The position numbers were made by a program, and so were the translations under genes. Source: Flavobacterium cupriresistens (GTDB taxonomy: Bacteria; Bacteroidota; Bacteroidia; Flavobacteriales; Flavobacteriaceae). Taken from it: a DNA stretch of 64,000 bases. The stretch lies in assembly GCF_020911925.1 (NCBI RefSeq), contig NZ_CP087134.1:3100001-3164000 (forward strand), read 5' to 3'. How positions within the stretch are numbered: position 1 is the stretch's first letter; the number at the start of each line of letters is the position of its first letter. The notes beneath the pieces are model-generated. The model had not been told where the DNA came from. It ran no database searches and saw only the letters and a program-made list of their open reading frames with translations. Positions 61,714 to 64,000 of this stretch are shown piece after piece.

Positions 61714-62910
61714 TTAATTTTCTTGTTCCTTTTTCATTATTTCATCCATAACATTCAAGATAATGGCACAACCTTCTTTTATTTCCTCTTCAGAAATCGT
61801 TAACGGCGGTGTTATTCGTATCGCACATCCTTCAAACAGCAACCAGAATAAAATGAGCCCTTTGTCCTGACAATTCAAAATAACTTCGTTGGTTATTTCG
61901 GCAGTTTCAGTCATGGCGGCAAGCATCAATCCTTTTCCTCTAACTTCCTTTATCAAAGGATGTACCAAAAGCGATCTAAAGAGTTTTTCTTTCTCTAACG
62001 CCTCTTGCATGAGGTTTGTTTCAGTTAATTCCTGCAAAGTTGCCAGACAGGCTGACGCAATGACAGGATGACCTCCAAAGGTGGTGATGTGTCCTAATTT
62101 CGGATTTTCCGTTAAAAGATCCATTTTTTCTGCCGATGCCGTGAAAGCACCTACAGGCATTCCGCCACCCATTCCTTTTCCCATAACGACAATATCGGGA
62201 ACGACATCGTAGTTTTGAAAACCAAACAGTTTTCCGGTTCTTCCAAATCCGGGTTGGATTTCATCCACAATCATCATGGCTCCAACTTCATCACAGCGTT
62301 TGCGTACTTTTTGAAGGAAATTATCATGGGGTTGGATGAATCCTGCACCTCCTTGAATGGTTTCTAAAAGAATAGCAGCCGTTCGCGTGGTTATTTTTTG
62401 TAAATCTTCTTCGTTATTGAATGTAATAAAATCTACATCAGGCAACAACGGACGAAAAGCTTGTTTGCGTTCCTCAAAACCCATAACACTCATAGAACCC
62501 ATCGTGTTACCATGATACGCATTATGACACGATATAAGCTGACTGCGACCTGTTGTTCTTTTAGCCAATTTAAGCGCTCCTTCAATCGCTTCTGTACCTG
62601 AATTGACCAAATAAGTTTTGTTCAGGGATTCGGGAAGGAGTGAAGCTAATAATTTGCAATATTCTACCGCAGGGCTTTGCGAATATTCGCCATAAACCAT
62701 AACATGCGAATATTTGTCTAACTGGTCTTTTATAGCCTGATTGACTCTCGGATGCTGATGACCAAGCGTGCAGGCAGAAACTCCGGCCACAAAGTCTAAA
62801 TATTTTTTATTGTTGGTATCGTATATGTAGGAACCAATGGCATGCGAAACCTCCATTCCTAAAGGATATGGGGATGTTTGTGCCTGGTATTTTATAAAAT
62901 CGGGATTCAT
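61714..62910 (-). CDS. class III aminotransferase (acetylornithine/ornithine/4-aminobutyrate type)
   Basis: PLP aminotransferase of fold type I. The 398-residue sequence has the class III signature with MIVDEIQPGFGRTGKLFGF and VVMGKGMGGGMPVGAF, including the Schiff-base lysine in the latter, and NSGTEAIEGALKLAKRTTGR for PLP. The exact substrate cannot be determined; no arginine or other pathway genes adjoin. Annotations in this phylum commonly read aspartate aminotransferase family. The start is MNPDFIKYQAQTS. Confidence 0.92.
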   Translation of the reverse strand: MNPDFIKYQAQTSPYPLGMEVSHAIGSYIYDTNNKKYLDFVAGVSACTLGHQHPRVNQAIKDQLDKYSHVMVYGEYSQSPAVEYCKLLASLLPESLNKTYLVNSGTEAIEGALKLAKRTTGRSQLISCHNAYHGNTMGSMSVMGFEERKQAFRPLLPDVDFITFNNEEDLQKITTRTAAILLETIQGGAGFIQPHDNFLQKVRKRCDEVGAMMIVDEIQPGFGRTGKLFGFQNYDVVPDIVVMGKGMGGGMPVGAFTASAEKMDLLTENPKLGHITTFGGHPVIASACLATLQELTETNLMQEALEKEKLFRSLLVHPLIKEVRGKGLMLAAMTETAEITNEVILNCQDKGLILFWLLFEGCAIRITPPLTISEEEIKEGCAIILNVMDEIMKKEQEN

Positions 62911-62965
62911 TTCTTTTTTAGGTGCTAAGTTGCTGAGATTCTGAGTTGCTGAGATTTTGGGTTTT

Positions 62966-63010
62966 TTGTTTCAGGTTTCAGGTTTCAGGTTTCAAGTTTC
63001 AGGTTTCAGG
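62966..63010. repeat. heptamer GTTTCAG/GTTTCAA array
   Basis: Six consecutive units TTTCAGG/TTTCAAG immediately before a 55-bp tandem repeat. Same family as the arrays at 13.1, 15.5, 27.6 and 37.9 kb. Confidence 0.75.
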
Positions 63011-63268
63011 TTGCTGAAAACTGCTACTGCGATTGAAAACTACTTCTTGAGTTTCAAGTTTCAAGTTGCTGAAAACTGCTACTGCGACTGAAAACTACTT
63101 CTTGAGTTTCAAGTTTCAGGTTGCTGAAAACTGCGACTGCGACTGAAAACTACTTCTTGAGTTTCAAGTTTCAGGTTACTGAAAACTGCGACTGCGACTG
63201 AAAACTACTTCTTGAGTTTCAAGTTTCAGGTTGCCAAAAACTGCGACTGAGACTGAAAACTGCGACTG
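63011..63268. repeat. 55-bp tandem repeat, four full units plus partial
   Basis: Unit starts TTGCTGAAAACTGCGACTGC, continues GACTGAAAACTACTTCTTGA and ends GTTTCAAGTTTCAGG. Starts at 63011, 63066, 63121, 63176 and partial 63231; spacing is exactly 55 bp. Copies differ by one to three bases. It lies between the aminotransferase start and the OstA-like stop, so on the promoter side of the aminotransferase gene. Confidence 0.88.
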
Positions 63269-63272
63269 AAAA

Positions 63273-64000
63273 CTATTTTTTCTCCTTGGTCTTCTCCTTA
63301 CTCTTTTGTTTAACAGTTGGCTTCTTTTTATCGTAATCTAATGTCTCTTTCATGATTTTCATGGGAACATTTTCTTTTGCATCATCTTGTTTTCCTTCTT
63401 TGACTAATTTATCGTTGAGTTCATTCTCTTCGGGGGTAAAAATATCGTCTTTAGATTTTATTCGTTCATCGCCTCGCCAGACTAGACCTCGCAGTTTTCT
63501 GGCATTTTCGGGCAGATCAGCTTCGGGGTAGATATCGCCATCTACTTTGTTGAAAAAAGTGATGGTTTCGAGCGCATTGTTTTCTAAAATCATATTGATT
63601 TTACTACTCACGTTTTTGTTGATACCGATAAGTTCATGGGCATCATTCCGCATATAATAAATAACTTCCGTGTTTTTTACGACATCGACATCATGTAGTT
63701 TTCCATCCCGGAATTTACCAAATAAATTGATACCCTTGACCTGATTATAACCCGTTCCGAGGGTATCCCGTGAGACCATAAAGGTATTGTTGAGTACTTT
63801 TAAAGAATCGATTTTTCGAGTTGTATTATTTCCGATAAGGTGCATGATGTCTCCTGTAATCTGACTTTCACCATTCCAAAGAATCGGATTTCCGATTAGT
63901 TTTGTTAACGCACTTTTAGAGTTGGAATGAATCGAATCGCATTTTCCGCTCATATCGGTTTTGTAAAAACGTGCATTGTTATAAGCCCTAAGGATTCGCT
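63273..64000 (-). CDS. OstA-like (LptA/LptD-related) protein, 5' partial
   Basis: The frame continues through the right edge (codons before 63953 read AYNNARFYKTDM), so the N-terminus is outside. The visible C-terminal 240 or so residues match the OstA-like family seen in Bacteroidota: RFYKTDMSGKCDSIHSNSKS, GESQITGDIMHLIGNN, and LRGLVWRGDERIKSKDDIF. The beta-jellyroll repeats resemble LptA and the N-terminal domain of LptD, so a role in LPS transport is likely but inferred. The very basic tail (KKKPTVKQKSKEKTKEKK) is notable. The only in-window ATG (63953) is internal. Confidence 0.85.
   Translation of the reverse strand, partial: RILRAYNNARFYKTDMSGKCDSIHSNSKSALTKLIGNPILWNGESQITGDIMHLIGNNTTRKIDSLKVLNNTFMVSRDTLGTGYNQVKGINLFGKFRDGKLHDVDVVKNTEVIYYMRNDAHELIGINKNVSSKINMILENNALETITFFNKVDGDIYPEADLPENARKLRGLVWRGDERIKSKDDIFTPEENELNDKLVKEGKQDDAKENVPMKIMKETLDYDKKKPTVKQKSKEKTKEKK

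Noticed and set aside
63011..63268. CRISPR array in the 55-bp repeats
   Set aside because: There are no unique spacers: the whole 55 bp repeats, and no cas genes are near.

Overview
The window is chromosomal DNA from a member of the Bacteroidota, most likely a Flavobacterium or close relative. The evidence is a low GC content, a fused cbb3 oxidase subunit CcoNO followed by CcoQ, CcoP, CcoG and FixH, Bacteroidota-type -7 promoter boxes (TAnnTTTG) upstream of many starts, few Shine-Dalgarno sequences, many SPII lipoproteins, and protein families common in flavobacteria (DUF349, DUF3037, OstA-like, YebC, a RimB-RimK fusion). No rRNA, tRNA, insertion sequence, prophage or CRISPR array was found. 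The species call is inference; the family calls rest on motifs visible in the translations.

Layout. 1-7.1 kb: end of a cbb3 oxidase and assembly operon (ccoNO-ccoQ-ccoP-ccoG, then fixH and a SafE-like membrane protein), facing hemN, whose promoter has an FNR-like palindrome; this is a low-oxygen respiration block. 7.2-12.6 kb: small envelope proteins, DoxX, an acyl-CoA carboxylase beta subunit and LpxD. 12.6-19.2 kb: msrB, prfB with an intact programmed +1 frameshift, threonine aldolase, ybaB, an oligopeptidase B-like protease and a PLP cysteine-synthase-family enzyme. 19.2-25.2 kb: a repeat-rich spacer with a probable 25-residue membrane-protein gene, then yebC, an S41 protease and gcvT. 25.4-28.9 kb: nnrD, an overlapping HipA-like kinase plus DUF3037 pair, HutD-like and GNAT proteins. 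29.2-35.3 kb: an accessory stretch of divergent lipoproteins, a membrane-anchored FAD oxidoreductase, two unknown envelope proteins, a small XRE regulator and a coiled-coil miniprotein, marked by four copies of a GC-rich repeat. 35.4-40.6 kb: the threonine operon thrA-thrB-thrC (minus strand), preceded by a 32-residue leader peptide containing 11 threonines and a terminator-like hairpin, which looks like translational attenuation. 41-46.2 kb: a histidine ammonia-lyase, a DUF47/PhoU-like protein and a Pit phosphate transporter, then an SMI1/KNR4-HEAT protein. 46.3-53.9 kb: DUF421, RimB-RimK, ClpC and GyrA. 53.9-64 kb: TPR proteins, OsmC, DUF349, a putative outer-membrane barrel, AroE, a class III aminotransferase and the C-terminal part of an OstA-like protein cut by the window edge.

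The spacers carry several dispersed repeat families: GTTTCAG/GTTTCAA heptamers, a CACGCAGATTT hairpin element, TTCGCTCGAAATGAC palindromes, a GCGGGACGCTCGCG element, and a 55-bp tandem repeat. Much of the non-core structure of the window lies in these. The strongest less-expected signals are the Thr-rich leader, the HipA-like/DUF3037 gene pair, the 25-residue ORF with its own promoter and terminator, and the organised repeats between genes.
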